This document shows positions 8,295-17,760 of a DNA stretch of 28,976 bases, piece by piece. Origin of the DNA: Chrysochromulina tobinii (Eukaryota > Haptophyta > Prymnesiales > Chrysochromulinaceae). The stretch lies in NCBI GenBank assembly GCA_001275005.1, contig JWZX01003029.1, positions 1 through 28,976 on the forward strand, read 5' to 3'. The translations under genes and the position numbers were made by a program. The stretch's first letter is position 1, and each line of letters starts with the position of its first letter. Below the pieces are notes generated by a model that saw nothing but the letters and a program-made list of their open reading frames with translations, had not been told where the DNA came from and did no database searches.

Positions 8295-9155
8295 ATGAGC
8301 ACACGTCCTTCACTGTCGGGGTATTTTGTTTCAGGGGCGCTTACATCTCTTGGCATGGCAGTCTTCAAAAACTCAGATGTGCCTCCCATTCTGAGCAGCC
8401 CTTTGGCTGCACGGCATCGCAACCTCCCAGTTGTTGACATCGGAACAAACGTAGGAACGGACCTCACCATCCCAGCTGCACAGCTTGGGCACACCGTGTA
8501 CAGCTTCGAGCCAACTCCGGCCACGTATGACAAGTTGCTCCGCAACTTGGGCCACCACAACATTTCTTTCAACCGGGATCTCCGCGACCAAAATCTCCAG
8601 CGGCAGCAACGCAACACGGTCAATAAAGGAAATGCGAGACGGGGACACGTGTTTGCCCTTAACATGGCAGTGTCTAACCGCTCAGGTGTGGCTGTGCTGG
8701 TTCAAGACCGTGTGGGAGGATTTTCCAACAGTCTGAACGGAGCAGCAGCCCTTCCAAGGAACTGGAACCATAGCACGGTTTCAGTTAACGTGGCGACACT
8801 GGATTCCATCCTGCAGCATGAAGAGCAGGGATTGTTTTTGCTCAAGATAGACTCGCAGGGTCACGAGTACCACGTATTGACAGGAGCCCTGGAGTACATT
8901 AAGACACATCCGATATATGCCATACTGCTTGAGTACTACCCGAAGGGAATGGCAGCGGCGGGTGTGGACCCTTTGGACCTTCTCTACTTATTGTACGGAC
9001 AGCTGGGACTACAGTGCTTTGACACAGGTCCATCCGCTGCTAAGACCTCACTGAGTCTTGAAGACTTTGCTCACAAGGCGTACCCTGTTGTCATCGGAAC
9101 ACCTCATTTTGGGAGGTGGACCGATCTGCTGTGCCTGAACTTCCGACTCGTATGA
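8295..9155 (+). CDS. FkbM-family SAM-dependent methyltransferase
   Basis: The protein has 286 residues. Motif I, VVDIGTNVGT at 46-55, is the SAM-binding Gly loop. SFEPTP at 70-75 supplies the acidic residue that usually holds the SAM ribose. KIDSQGHEYHVLTGA at 184-198 matches the FkbM signature Asp-x-x-Gly-x-Glu. Family members O-methylate sugars or other small molecules; the substrate here cannot be told. No clear signal peptide is present. Base composition is visibly lower in G/C than in neighbouring genes and codon use is more mixed, which fits lateral transfer or a recently placed gene (inference). The start is the ATG at 8295. However, a strong acceptor-like string (TATTTTGTTTCAG, ending at 8334) just inside the frame raises the alternative of an upstream exon joined near 8335. 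The ATG at 8355 would be a shorter start. Confidence 0.82.
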   Translation: MSTRPSLSGYFVSGALTSLGMAVFKNSDVPPILSSPLAARHRNLPVVDIGTNVGTDLTIPAAQLGHTVYSFEPTPATYDKLLRNLGHHNISFNRDLRDQNLQRQQRNTVNKGNARRGHVFALNMAVSNRSGVAVLVQDRVGGFSNSLNGAAALPRNWNHSTVSVNVATLDSILQHEEQGLFLLKIDSQGHEYHVLTGALEYIKTHPIYAILLEYYPKGMAAAGVDPLDLLYLLYGQLGLQCFDTGPSAAKTSLSLEDFAHKAYPVVIGTPHFGRWTDLLCLNFRLV

Positions 9156-9813
9156 CGAACTTCATTTCTCACATGAGGTGCTATGCCCCACCCCAGTTTA
9201 ACCTGCTTTGGTTACCAAACAACTCCATTTGTCCTCTCTTCTCATCGCCTTCTCATCAGCGCGGGGAGGGTGCAGTGCCGGGTGTTACGTCTTGGGTGGG
9301 TTCTAGCGCGCTTGCGCTAGATTGAGGTTGTCTCCCAGAGCGAACAACGTTAAGGGCGGCAGGCGCAACACCTCGACCCGTACTGTCGAGCCCGGAGCGC
9401 CGGCGGGCGGGTGAAACCAACAAGCATGCAACTCGCATGCATAGGGGTTTAGGGTGGGTATTAACGTATTATACAAAAATAACAGTAAAGTAACTGTAAA
9501 GAAACCTGTGCCTATGTCTTTAGGGGTTAGGGGTCAGGGGTTACATCTCCTTAGTGACACTCCGTGTCACTCCCTTCGTTTAATTAGTGTCCGAGACGAA
9601 TCTTTGGCAAGTTGCGTACTCACTTTGCTAACCAATCTCCCGACCCTTTACTGTACGACAATGTATCTTCAGAACTTCCACAGTTCCACGTGCTCCAGGC
9701 ACGCGTGCTCCGGCTGGATAGCGCAAGCAAAGCCCCACGAGCCCCTGCAACGAGACCCGACATTCCTCGGGTTGCCTCGTCCATTTTCCAACGGAGCTGA
9801 CTTTCCAAATCCT
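9156..9813. other. Gap with TTTAGGG-like words
   Basis: No gene is recognised. An open frame leads into the CPBP gene from a GTG at 9454 and contains in-frame ATGs at 9514 and 9661, but its composition is not coding-like and the signal peptide at 9814 marks the better start. Telomere-like G-rich words lie at 9441-9460 and 9517-9543. Confidence 0.45.
9441..9543 (+). repeat. Short degenerate TTTAGGG-like clusters
   Basis: Two clusters, ATAGGGGTTTAGGGTGGGTA at 9441-9460 and a TTTAGGGGTTAGGGGTCAGGG-type run at 9517-9543, resemble the TTTAGGG telomere repeat of plants and many algae. They are too short and irregular to be a chromosome end. Confidence 0.35.
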
Positions 9814-11181
9814 ATGAAGATCATCCTTCTACTATGCGCGATCGTCGTGGCCGCTGCCATCGCCGAGGAGCCCAAATCTGTGCTGGGCCAGCTTGTCCAC
9901 GCGCGTGGCAGCGTCCACACGATGAACCGCGCCGAATTGGAAGCGGAGCTCGACGAGCGCAACGCACCTCACCTTATTACAGACACCGAGGACGAGCTGC
10001 GCATGCGGCTCTACCACGCTCGCGGAGCGCTGCTGCAGCACCGCACGTCCCACGTGATGCACGCCGAGTCCATCCTCGCCGAAGTTAACCAGTGCAGCGA
10101 CGAGCGAGCCTTGGCGGGCATGTCGCTCGACTCAGTGCTGGCCGACGATAACGCCATCTTCATGAATGCGATGGGCAACCGGATGCTCGAGGGTCTCAAG
10201 ACTCAGGCAGGAATCGGCGCCATCGTCGGCCTGGTCCTTGCTTATTTTGCGCCGCTCGGCCGCTTGCGGCGTCCGCCGAATGCACTGGCCTCGCCGCTCG
10301 CGCAAACGGCGGCGATGTGCGCTGCTGGTGGAGCGATTCTAGGTGTCTTGCAACTCGCGCTGCGGCACGTCCGCCGGCTGGCCGGCGCGCCCTCCTACTT
10401 TTGCCAGAAGCTCGCCTTCGTCACCTGCCGCGATGCCACCGTGAGCTGGCTCCTGGAGCGTGATGAGCAGCAGCAGCAGCAGCAGCGAGCCACATCCACG
10501 TGGCTGGCATCGTCTTCGTCAGCGCCGCTGGTGGTGCCGTTGTGGCAGCGGCGTGGCGTGCTCGTACCGGTAGCCATCCTGGCGACGGGCAGCTCGGTCT
10601 TTGAGGAGGTCGTCTTTCGCGGCATTCTGCTCCACGCGCTCGTCGCCAAGGCCCGCTGGCCTGCGGGCCTCGCGGTCGTGCTCACTTCGGCGCTCTTCGG
10701 CTGGATGCACCTGAAGAACGACGAAGGCCACCCCCACGGAGCCATCTACGCTGGGTGGACGTTTCTGGGCGGCCTCGTCTTCAGCGCCTCGTACCTGGGC
10801 ACGCAGGGAGGCCTGATTGCACCCATCGCACTCCATTTCGGTCTCAACGCCATCATCTTCGGTGACTCCGTCCTCCGCGTGGGCGCCAAGCTGTGGGAAG
10901 ATCGGCAGGGCTTCTTGGCCGTTTCGTCACGCTTCGAGCAGTCGAGGGCGGCACGGCGTGTGGCCGATACGGCGGTCCCGACGGCGGCCGCTCCGACGGC
11001 CGCTCCGGAGCCGCGAAATACGGCCAGTCACGTCGGGCGTCATGGCGGGCTCGCGCAGCCCGCGGCGCAGTCACCGACCTCCTCGGCAGCAACTCCGTCG
11101 GGCACTGATCCGAACGGCAACGGACAGCCGCTCAGCCGCCTGGGATTGAGTCGTTTGACGACGCCCCCTCCATCCGGATAG
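9814..11181 (+). CDS. Secretory-pathway CPBP (CAAX-type) intramembrane protease
   Basis: Starting at the ATG at 9814 gives 455 residues. It opens with a clear signal peptide (MKIILLLCAIVVAAAIA, then EEP). Residues about 36-70 (AELEAELDERN...DELRMRL) resemble a SAP-like helix-turn-helix. Later hydrophobic segments form the membrane core. The CPBP/Rce1 signature is complete: EEVVFR at 264-269, FGWMH at 295-299 and HFGLN at 341-345, supplying the Glu-Glu, His and His/Asn catalytic set. Such enzymes cut prenylated CAAX proteins in the ER or other substrates in plastid membranes; the substrate is unknown here. The signal peptide points to the ER or, in a secondary-plastid alga, possibly the plastid. 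A CAG run codes for Gln before the core. The last 100 or so residues are Ala/Pro/Ser-rich and have no motif. No intron is needed. Confidence 0.87.
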   Translation: MKIILLLCAIVVAAAIAEEPKSVLGQLVHARGSVHTMNRAELEAELDERNAPHLITDTEDELRMRLYHARGALLQHRTSHVMHAESILAEVNQCSDERALAGMSLDSVLADDNAIFMNAMGNRMLEGLKTQAGIGAIVGLVLAYFAPLGRLRRPPNALASPLAQTAAMCAAGGAILGVLQLALRHVRRLAGAPSYFCQKLAFVTCRDATVSWLLERDEQQQQQQRATSTWLASSSSAPLVVPLWQRRGVLVPVAILATGSSVFEEVVFRGILLHALVAKARWPAGLAVVLTSALFGWMHLKNDEGHPHGAIYAGWTFLGGLVFSASYLGTQGGLIAPIALHFGLNAIIFGDSVLRVGAKLWEDRQGFLAVSSRFEQSRAARRVADTAVPTAAAPTAAPEPRNTASHVGRHGGLAQPAAQSPTSSAATPSGTDPNGNGQPLSRLGLSRLTTPPPSG

Positions 11182-11969
11182 GCTTTTTTGATTCGATATC
11201 GATTGTGGGGACGGGTTCGGCAGACGTGTTATGAGAGTCTTGGAGAAAAAGTGGAACAAGAAGTGGAACGCAAGTCGAGTCTTAGTCGTCGAGTCGCAAG
11301 ACGCAACTAACACAAGAGCGGGGGAGGTCCGGCGCGTTACCGGCGCGCCCCCCCCGCGCGCCCCGTGGGGCGCGGCGATGACGCGCGCGGCTCATGGGAG
11401 GCGCAGGCGGCCGCCAGACGCGGTTGCGAACGGCCACGCATGCCGCACGCGGGCGCCATGTCGGGCGCGGGGCCGCACGGCAATACACAACCATGTCGTG
11501 TCGCATACGCGCAACCATGGACTCCATGCCTATCCCCGCACATGCTGGCGACATGCATGCGCGCATCTCAGTGAGTGAGTGAGTGAAGAGTGAGTGAATG
11601 ATAAGAGTCCATAAGAGTGAGTGAGTGAGTGAGTGAGTGAGTGCGAGTGAGTGAGTGAGTGAGCGCATCTCCCTACAAGGAAAGTTGCTTGCTTGCGCTT
11701 GAACCCACACATGAGCGGGCAGTACATGTACTGGGGCGCGTCTGTCCGTTCACGCGCTTATGCGCGCTGTAACGTAATGTCCAGTTTCGTCGTGTGATTG
11801 ACTCCTTTCTTTTCTGCATCGACTCTTTCTCGCACAAGGTGTGCTCCTTACTCAAGACGTCGCCGCATTTGAGGCCCGTCCGTGGGCGCAAAGTGGAATC
11901 TGGCAACTCACGCGCGCTCGGAACCCCTCCGCAGGCGTCAGCACCACTGGTCGACCCAACGTCGTCGAG
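11182..11969. other. Intergenic region with a GAGT microsatellite
   Basis: No gene is recognised. It contains the 3' region of the protease gene, a GC-rich CGCG-dense patch at about 11331-11420, and the GAGT array at 11571-11663. Open frames on both strands lack motifs. Confidence 0.5.
11571..11663 (+). repeat. Interrupted GAGT/GTGA tetranucleotide microsatellite
   Basis: The stretch is almost wholly GTGA units, broken by a short AAGAGTGAGTGAATGATAAG-type segment and a GTGC variant near 11641. It is a simple-sequence repeat with no sign of coding use. Confidence 0.9.
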
Positions 11970-14824
11970 ATGCCCCTACCACCCATCAAGGTGCGCAGCT
12001 GATGCTTACCGAATGATTTTATTCCGCCATTATGCTTCGCCGCAGGCCTGAAACGCGCGCTGCGAGGCTGCACGCGTCGGCAAGGCGTGTATCGTGCTAC
12101 CCCCTGCCGCATGCGCCTGCTGCGCGCCTTTCGCGCTCGCCTCCTGCCTGATGCCAACCCCTCGCGCGCGGCTGTCCCCTTCGCATGCATCGATGAGCCT
12201 CTGCGCTGGTTGTGGGTCTGAGCGTACCTGAGTCGCCTGGCTGCTCGATTTCTGCTCGCAGGGTGACCACAATCTCCTGGCCAACAGGCCCGCCAAAGCC
12301 ACCAATGCCGCCGCCAGCACGCCGACCACAGCAGCTACCGCGCCGACGCCTCCGTCACGCAAGACACCCTCGCCCAAGCCCCCGTCGCCGATGGCTGGCA
12401 AGCCGCCATCGCCAGTGCCGCCGCCCTACCACAGCAGCCACCGCAAGACGCCAACGCCGCCGCCGCCGCCCGAGCTGACCCGCGGGCGCGCCAGCCCCGC
12501 GCGCGCCCTTGCCGGCGCCAGCTCGGCGCGTACGTTGGCGTCCGACCGTACGAGCCCCACGCAGTCGTCGAAGGGATCGGGCGGCACCTCGCCCGTGGTG
12601 GAGGTGCAGAGTGGCAAGAGCATGGGGGCAGCGAGCTGGCGGCAGGCGGCGCGCAGCATGTCCGCCACGCCCTCGCCCGCTCCTTCTCTTCACCCTCCAG
12701 CGTCGCCGAGCGCTCGCGTCTCGATGATCGGCCCTCGGAGCAAGTCGGTGGCTTCCGAACCCCATCAGGCACGCTGCCAGGGCGAGGCGCGGCGGCCCGA
12801 GGCGCGCCGGCCGGTGCCGTGCGAGACGCTCGACAATTGGACACAGACTGACGAGGAGCTCAACACGGCGCCCGCCGATGGAGCCGCGGGCGCATGGGAC
12901 ACCGGGGGGGAGGTGGCGTACCAGGTTGATGACTTGGCCGACGAGCCGCCGGGCACAGCGGCGGGCGCAGGTGGCGACGTGGCGCCTTCGTCAGCGTCGA
13001 CCTTTTTGAGGCGCCCGATGGAATACATGGCCGAACTCGAAATGGCCATCCGCTCCACGGTCGAGGTCTTCGCCGAGAATATGGAGATCAGCCTTCAGCG
13101 CCACGCAGTCACGTTCCCGGAGCCACGCGCCCCAGCCCACGGCGTCCGTTCACATGCGTCGCAGAGCCGCGCCGCACGCTTCCTCGGGCTGGGACGGCAG
13201 CTGACGGGCGCGGCCGCGTCTTCGCCCGAGCACCACCATCGCGGTACCCCTCTCGCCGAGGAAGGTTCCGACGGTGAGGATGGTCACGCTGACGATGCCG
13301 AGGTGAGCCGCCTCACCCCACCCCGATTGCATGCTGATTGCGCTGACAACGCCGAGGTGAGCCTCACCCCACCCCGATTGCATGCTGATTGCGCTGATGA
13401 CGCCGAGGTGAGCCTCACCCTTTTAGCGACACCCGCCTCATTGCGAGAGGTGCCCCCTCATTGCGAGAGGTGCTCCTCTGGGGGGGGGCGTGGCCTCATT
13501 GCGTGTGATACTCCTGTGCGGACCCTGTCCGCCCCGACGCCGGACGCCACGCGCTCGCCCCTCCTCCCTCCTGTTCCCGGCGTGCCTACCGCCGTGACTC
13601 CCTCACCCCCGCCCTCTGCCCCCCCCCTCTCTCCCTTCTCGCGACTGCCCTTAGGTCAAGTCTCTTGCGCTATCAGAAGATGGGCCTGTCATTCGGCGCT
13701 CCGTCTCGGAGCCGTACTATAACTTCTTCCCGCGCCAGACGGGCGAGTCATCCAACCGGAATGTCCTCGCTCCCGACCCGCTCGCGATGCTCTCGGATGG
13801 CGAGCGCACCGTTGGTGGCGAGCGTGCCATCGGAGGACGGGGCGAGCCTGTCCTCGCTTTCAGGAAACACCTGCCGCTCCCGCTCCTTGCTGGCCTACGC
13901 GACGAGCGCGACTTGGCCGACGACGTCGATGAGCATGTGGAGAGAGAGCGCGGACTGGGCGGTGCGCCAGCCGCGCCCGGCCGCGCCCGCTCCCCCGCAC
14001 AGCGCTGCAGCAGCTACTCCTCCTCGCGCTCGGGAGATGCCTTCTCCCCCCAGATGTTTTCTCCCCCCCAGATGCCTTCTCCCCCGCCAGTGCCATCTCC
14101 CGCCAGTGCCACCTCCCGCATACCGTCTGTCCTCAGCCTCAATTACTGTCCGCCCCCACCCCCCTCGCCCCGCCCCCGCCCTCTGACCTCCCCTTGCTCG
14201 TTTTGGTTCGTTGCAGAGTTCGGCGACACGCTCGACGGCGAACCGTTGGGCTCCGACCGCTCCGCACCCAATGAGTCGGACCACTCGGCTGACCACTCGG
14301 GCCTCTCGGGCGCCACCACACACGTGGCGCATGCCCGGCTGGGGCTCAGCTCCCTCGATCCCGACCAGCAGATTCTCATCAATAACCTCGACTCAGACCT
14401 CCTGCCTATCCTCGAAAAAGTCGCATGCAGCGGAGGCATGCCTCCGGGCGTGCGTTCCGGGCGGCGCGCGCCCAACCCTCGCACCACCGCGTTGGCGCAG
14501 CGCGGAGACGAGACTGATGGCTACAAGCGGGTGCCCGCCAAGCACGGCGCGACCGTGGCCGATCTCAGCCAGATCTCGCGCCTGCCCATCCCGCCGGGCT
14601 CGGTGGAGCGCTTCGGCCGCCCGCACTCGAGCCGCTCCGACAACGCGTCTCAGCTCTCCTTTGGCTCTGCCAACTCGGCCTTCTCGCCTCCCTCCTCGCT
14701 CCTCTCGCCATCGTCCTCATCGTCGGCGCTCGCGTCGCCGCGCCCCCCAACCGGGCTCAAAGCCTCGCAGAGCACACCCACAATACACGTATCCACTCAC
14801 AAGAGCGCGCACCAGGGCAGGTGA
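11970..14824 (+). CDS. Ser/Pro-rich protein of unknown function, four proposed exons
   Basis: I do not recognise the family. Proposed exons are 11970-11990, 12262-13302, 13655-13961 and 14217-14824, which join in frame to 658 residues. The first exon codes only MPLPPIK; it fits a GTGCGC donor and the phase, but is the least certain part. The ATG at 12391 is the alternative start. The N-terminal third is low-complexity Pro/Ser/Ala with Ser-Pro and Thr-Pro pairs, so it is probably disordered and phosphorylated. A short ordered-looking segment (RRPMEYMAELEMAIRS...VFAENMEISLQ) precedes the second intron. The third exon has a compact segment, EPYYNFFPRQTGESSN. The last exon has a likely helix (SLDPDQQILINNLDSDLLPILEKV) and a Ser-rich tail. 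No membrane segment or catalytic motif is seen. It may be a scaffold or regulatory protein. Confidence 0.55.
11991..12261 (+). other. Possible first intron of the Ser/Pro-rich gene
   Basis: The donor GTGCGC follows CATCAAG and the acceptor CTCGCAG precedes GGTGACC, 271 nt, phase 0. A stop at 12229-12231 in the downstream frame means some splice at 12262, or a start after it, is needed. The donor choice rests on phase and on similarity to other donors in the window. Confidence 0.4.
13288..13416 (+). repeat. 51/54-bp tandem repeat spanning an exon-intron boundary
   Basis: Two full units and part of a third cover the end of the exon (CTGACxAxGCCGAG), the donor GTGAG and the following CCTCACCCCACCCCGATTGC stretch. 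The first unit has an extra CCG compared with the second. All spacings are multiples of three. Confidence 0.85.
13303..13654 (+). other. Intron of the Ser/Pro-rich gene with three tandem donor sites
   Basis: GCCGAG followed by GTGAGC occurs three times, with donors at 13303, 13357 and 13408, each in phase 0. The single good acceptor is CCCTTAG at 13654 after a long pyrimidine tract. Donor choice changes the protein by 18 or 35 residues without shifting the frame. Confidence 0.65.
13962..14216 (+). other. Last intron of the Ser/Pro-rich gene (255 nt, open in frame)
   Basis: The donor GTGCGCC follows CTGGGCG. The acceptor TTCGTTGCAG comes after a C/T-rich stretch with repeated TCTCCCCCCAGATG words. 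Phase 1 joins give GLG-EFGDTL. The length is a multiple of three with no stop, so the unspliced frame is also open; the Pro/Ser-rich composition of that translation argues for an intron. Confidence 0.6.
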
Positions 14825-15903
14825 CACTGGCGGGTGCATGCCTGCTTCGGTGACACTGGCAGGTGCGGGCGAGGAGTGGCGCCGCCATCGGCGCCGGCCC
14901 TAGCCGCATCACTCCCTTGCCGCATGGGCCCCTTGCTGCGCCTCAGAGAGGGGGCAGGCTGCTGCCGGTCAGGCGTGGTGGCCTCTCATGCGGTCGCCGT
15001 GTGGAAGGTACCCACGCCCCGTGCGGCTGTGTGAAACGGCCGTCGGAAAGACCTTCCACGCCGGCCCCTTCTGCACATGCTGCGTGAACATGAGTGATGG
15101 TTGTGCGTGCAACGCGGCCTTGAGCATGCGAAGGAGTCAAGGGGCGCGGCCGCCATGGGGCGCGGCCGCCCTTTCGACAATTCCACCTGCTCTACCGCAT
15201 GGAGTATTGCGGCCGCGTCGTGTCGACTGATGGCGAGCAGCGATCATGAATGAGCATTCGCTAGATCGCCGGCGTGTGGTGGGTGGTGCGGGCCCGAGTG
15301 AGTGGCGAGCCCGCGGCTCTTGCGGCGTGATGACGGCATGAGGTGGCGGCGTGTGCGCTCGATCAGGGAGGCTTGTTGCCTCGTGGACGTGGACATCTCA
15401 GTTGCGGGTAACTTGTGGCATATATTCAGACCGGCAGACAGTCCAGCTGTCGTGTCGTACCGTACGGCGCATGCGCGTCGGTTTTTAATCGGTTTTGCGC
15501 CTTTCAGTTTGAGTTTCACGGTCGTCGGTCCGAACGTCCGATCACGCGCCGCGCCGCGCTCAGCGCGCTCGCCGGGGTCGGGGGCCGGGGAAAATGTGTC
15601 TGCGGATCGATCGCCCCGACAGCTCGCAAGTCGCATTTGCGTGTATTGTACGGGCTATGATAGTATGATATTTAAAGCTCGGCTTTTAAGGCGATAAGGC
15701 TGCCTATGATCGTATGAATCGTCGCATAGATACAACAAAACGAATTGCGCTTCCGATACCTACGGTCGATATAGTATTCGTCGAGGGGTGGGTGTACAGA
15801 AAAAGCATTCGTCCAAGCACCATTTGACGAAACGGAAAGTTCAAACTTGAAACTTGAACCGAGGACTTCCGAGATCATGCGTGGCAGCGACTAGGAAAGT
15901 GAG
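14825..15903. other. Intergenic region between the Ser/Pro-rich gene and FKBP-TPR
   Basis: No gene is recognised. A GTGACACTGGCxGGTGC word occurs twice (near 14822 and 14851). A 15-bp direct repeat, GGGGCGCGGCCGCCx, sits at 15141-15155 and 15157-15171. The last 250 bases, before the FKBP start, are distinctly AT-richer with several TATGAT/CGTATGA words, and probably hold the promoter. Confidence 0.5.
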
Positions 15904-17256
15904 ATGCCGGCGGAGTGGACAGAGGAACAGATAAAAAAACGGCGCTCTCACACGCACGGGCCGGGTCCAAACGACGAGCCACCCGATGAGGAGGAGGAGG
16001 CGCGCATCAAGGCCGAGAAGGCTGCGCAGAACGAGCGCGAGCTGGAGGAGTCTAAGCGGATGGAGCGCGAGCAGTGGGAGGCGCGCGAGCGTGAGTTGGA
16101 GGCATCGTGGACGAAGCGCGTGCGCACCAAGGGCGCGGGGCCGCAGTGCTACGCGGGCGCCTTCGTCCGCCTCCACCTGACCGGCCGCGCCAAGCTCGAT
16201 CAATCGTTTGTGAGTCAGCGAGCGCTTGAGACAGGCTTCAAGGATAACTCCATTTTCGAGGACTCTCGCGAGCGCGGCGTGCCCAACATGCTGCTCGTCG
16301 GTCGCGGCATCCTGGTGCCCGGTCTTGAGAAGGCGCTGCTCTCCATGTGCGCGGGCGAGCACGCCGAGGTGACCATCCAGCCCGAGGGAGGCTACGGCGC
16401 CGCGGGCAGCGTCTCGAATCCGGTCGTGCCGGGCTCGGCGACGCTCACGTACGACGTCGAGATCCTGACGGTGGAGAAGGAGGAGGAGTTGTGGGAGCTC
16501 TCCTTTGAGACCAAGGTCGAGCTCGCCGACGAGCGCCGCCGACGCGGTAACACGCTCGTCGGCACCAAGTTTTTCATGGAGGCGAACGAGGAATACGAGC
16601 AGGGGATGCGCTATCTGATCTTCAATCCGCACCCCACCGAGGAGCAAGCGGCGGTGCTACAACCGGCGATGCTCACGCTCCACCTCAACCTTGCCGCGGT
16701 CAAGTTGCGACTCAAGCGCGAGGACGACGCGATCAAGCAAGCACATGATGCTCTCAAGATCTCGGCTGACCACCCGAAAGCCCTCTACCGAATCGGGCAG
16801 GCTTATACCCAATTAGGCAAGTACACGCTCGCGCGCTTTCACCTCGAGAAGGCCGAGGCCGTCGTGAGCGCAGGCCACCCGTCCGTGCCCAAGGGCGACG
16901 ACAGCTCGCTCCGCGCCATCCACGAAGAGATGGATCGGCTCTCGAAGCGCATGGAGCGCCACCAGCGGGATCGAAAGAAGGCGGGCTCTCGCATGGGTCT
17001 GGGCAGCGGTGAGGAGTTGGACAACTCGCGCTTCGCGCGGGCCAAGCGCGCCCTCGGGCTCGAGAGGCTCTCGCAGCTGACCGCCAAGAGCCTAGGCCTT
17101 ACCGAGGGCTGGATGTGGGGCATCGGCCTCCTCGTCACAGGTGTGGCACTCGCCTTGGGCGTCATCGACGCGCGCAGGAGGGCGGCAGATGCCCAAACGC
17201 TCGACGCGCTCGAGCTCGCAGTCGAGGAGCCGCCCGGAACGCTGCAGGGATCGTGA
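15904..17256 (+). CDS. FKBP-type peptidyl-prolyl isomerase with TPR domain and C-terminal membrane anchor
   Basis: The protein has 450 residues and a single exon. Residues 1-75 are highly charged (Glu/Arg/Lys) and probably helical. Residues 84-191 are an FKBP domain: FVRLHLTGRAKLDQSF, then GRGILVPGLEKALLSMCAGE, EGGYGAAGS, and PGSATLTYDVEIL at the end. The Trp that lines the pocket floor in classic FKBPs is Leu (PGLEKAL), as in several divergent large FKBPs, so drug binding and catalysis may be weak (inference). Residues about 210-335 hold TPR helices (ALYRIGQAYTQLGKYTLARFHLEKA), the usual Hsp90-binding module. WMWGIGLLVTGVALALGVI at 403-421 followed by a 29-residue tail is a tail anchor. The layout matches animal FKBP8/FKBP38 and plant FKBP42: a membrane-bound Hsp90 co-chaperone on ER, mitochondria or plasma membrane. 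Confidence 0.92.
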   Translation: MPAEWTEEQIKKRRSHTHGPGPNDEPPDEEEEARIKAEKAAQNERELEESKRMEREQWEARERELEASWTKRVRTKGAGPQCYAGAFVRLHLTGRAKLDQSFVSQRALETGFKDNSIFEDSRERGVPNMLLVGRGILVPGLEKALLSMCAGEHAEVTIQPEGGYGAAGSVSNPVVPGSATLTYDVEILTVEKEEELWELSFETKVELADERRRRGNTLVGTKFFMEANEEYEQGMRYLIFNPHPTEEQAAVLQPAMLTLHLNLAAVKLRLKREDDAIKQAHDALKISADHPKALYRIGQAYTQLGKYTLARFHLEKAEAVVSAGHPSVPKGDDSSLRAIHEEMDRLSKRMERHQRDRKKAGSRMGLGSGEELDNSRFARAKRALGLERLSQLTAKSLGLTEGWMWGIGLLVTGVALALGVIDARRRAADAQTLDALELAVEEPPGTLQGS

Positions 17257-17760
17257 AGTTGAATTGTTCGACCTAAGTAATGGCCGCGTTCCATCGTGCC
17301 AGCTTCGTCACCGCACCAACACGGCGTTTAGGAAATCAGGCCCTATGAAACGTGAGACCGGGGACCGTCGCCCGAATCTACAACCCGGTACCAGGATCCC
17401 CCGGTATCTCATTCTTAGGGAAATGAGCCCTAGATGCTGGTTCATAAACTTAATGGCAAAATGTGCTTTTCGGCGGGGCGGAAGGGTGGGGAAAGCGGGG
17501 GATCATTGTGTGCACTGGGGACGGTGCGGGACCACGCAGTCCGCAGATGATCGATGATGCATTCGTCGGAGAATGCTCCTTGCATGGACAAATGTATAAG
17601 CCTGACAGTGTCAGTGAAATCAAACTGGATCTAGGGACTTCCCAGCGCTCGATTTTAGGGTGTTGAGGCTCAAGACTATAGAGAAACAACAGACAACCAA
17701 ACTTGACTAGACTTGACTTGACTTGACTTGACTTTTGTGAAACTTGCATGTTTTCGGTGT
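17257..17760. other. Gap before the GST gene, with an ACTTG microsatellite
   Basis: No gene is recognised. An ACTTG pentanucleotide run, with one ACTAG variant, lies at about 17701-17730 just upstream of the GST start and probably in its 5' UTR or promoter. The rest is the 3' region of the FKBP gene. Confidence 0.55.

Noticed and set aside
8054-8437. Arg/Ser-rich open frame overlapping the FkbM start
   Set aside because: It runs in a different frame from the methyltransferase, has no motif and is broken by the likely promoter; an upstream exon is possible but cannot be placed.
11571-11663. GAGT array as a functional regulatory element
   Set aside because: It is a simple tetranucleotide microsatellite; nothing ties it to either neighbouring gene.
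12335-12844. Overlapping Arg/Ala-rich frames on both strands of the Ser/Pro-rich gene
   Set aside because: They arise from GC-rich, stop-poor DNA. The chosen frame continues across proposed splices and has Ser-Pro composition typical of disordered proteins.
13310-13410. Possible CRISPR array from regularly spaced repeats
   Set aside because: The units are back-to-back with no unique spacers, and they span a splice donor in a eukaryotic gene.
15841-16647. Minus-strand open frame opposite FKBP-TPR
   Set aside because: Leu/Arg/Ala-rich shadow; the plus strand has a clear FKBP and TPR.
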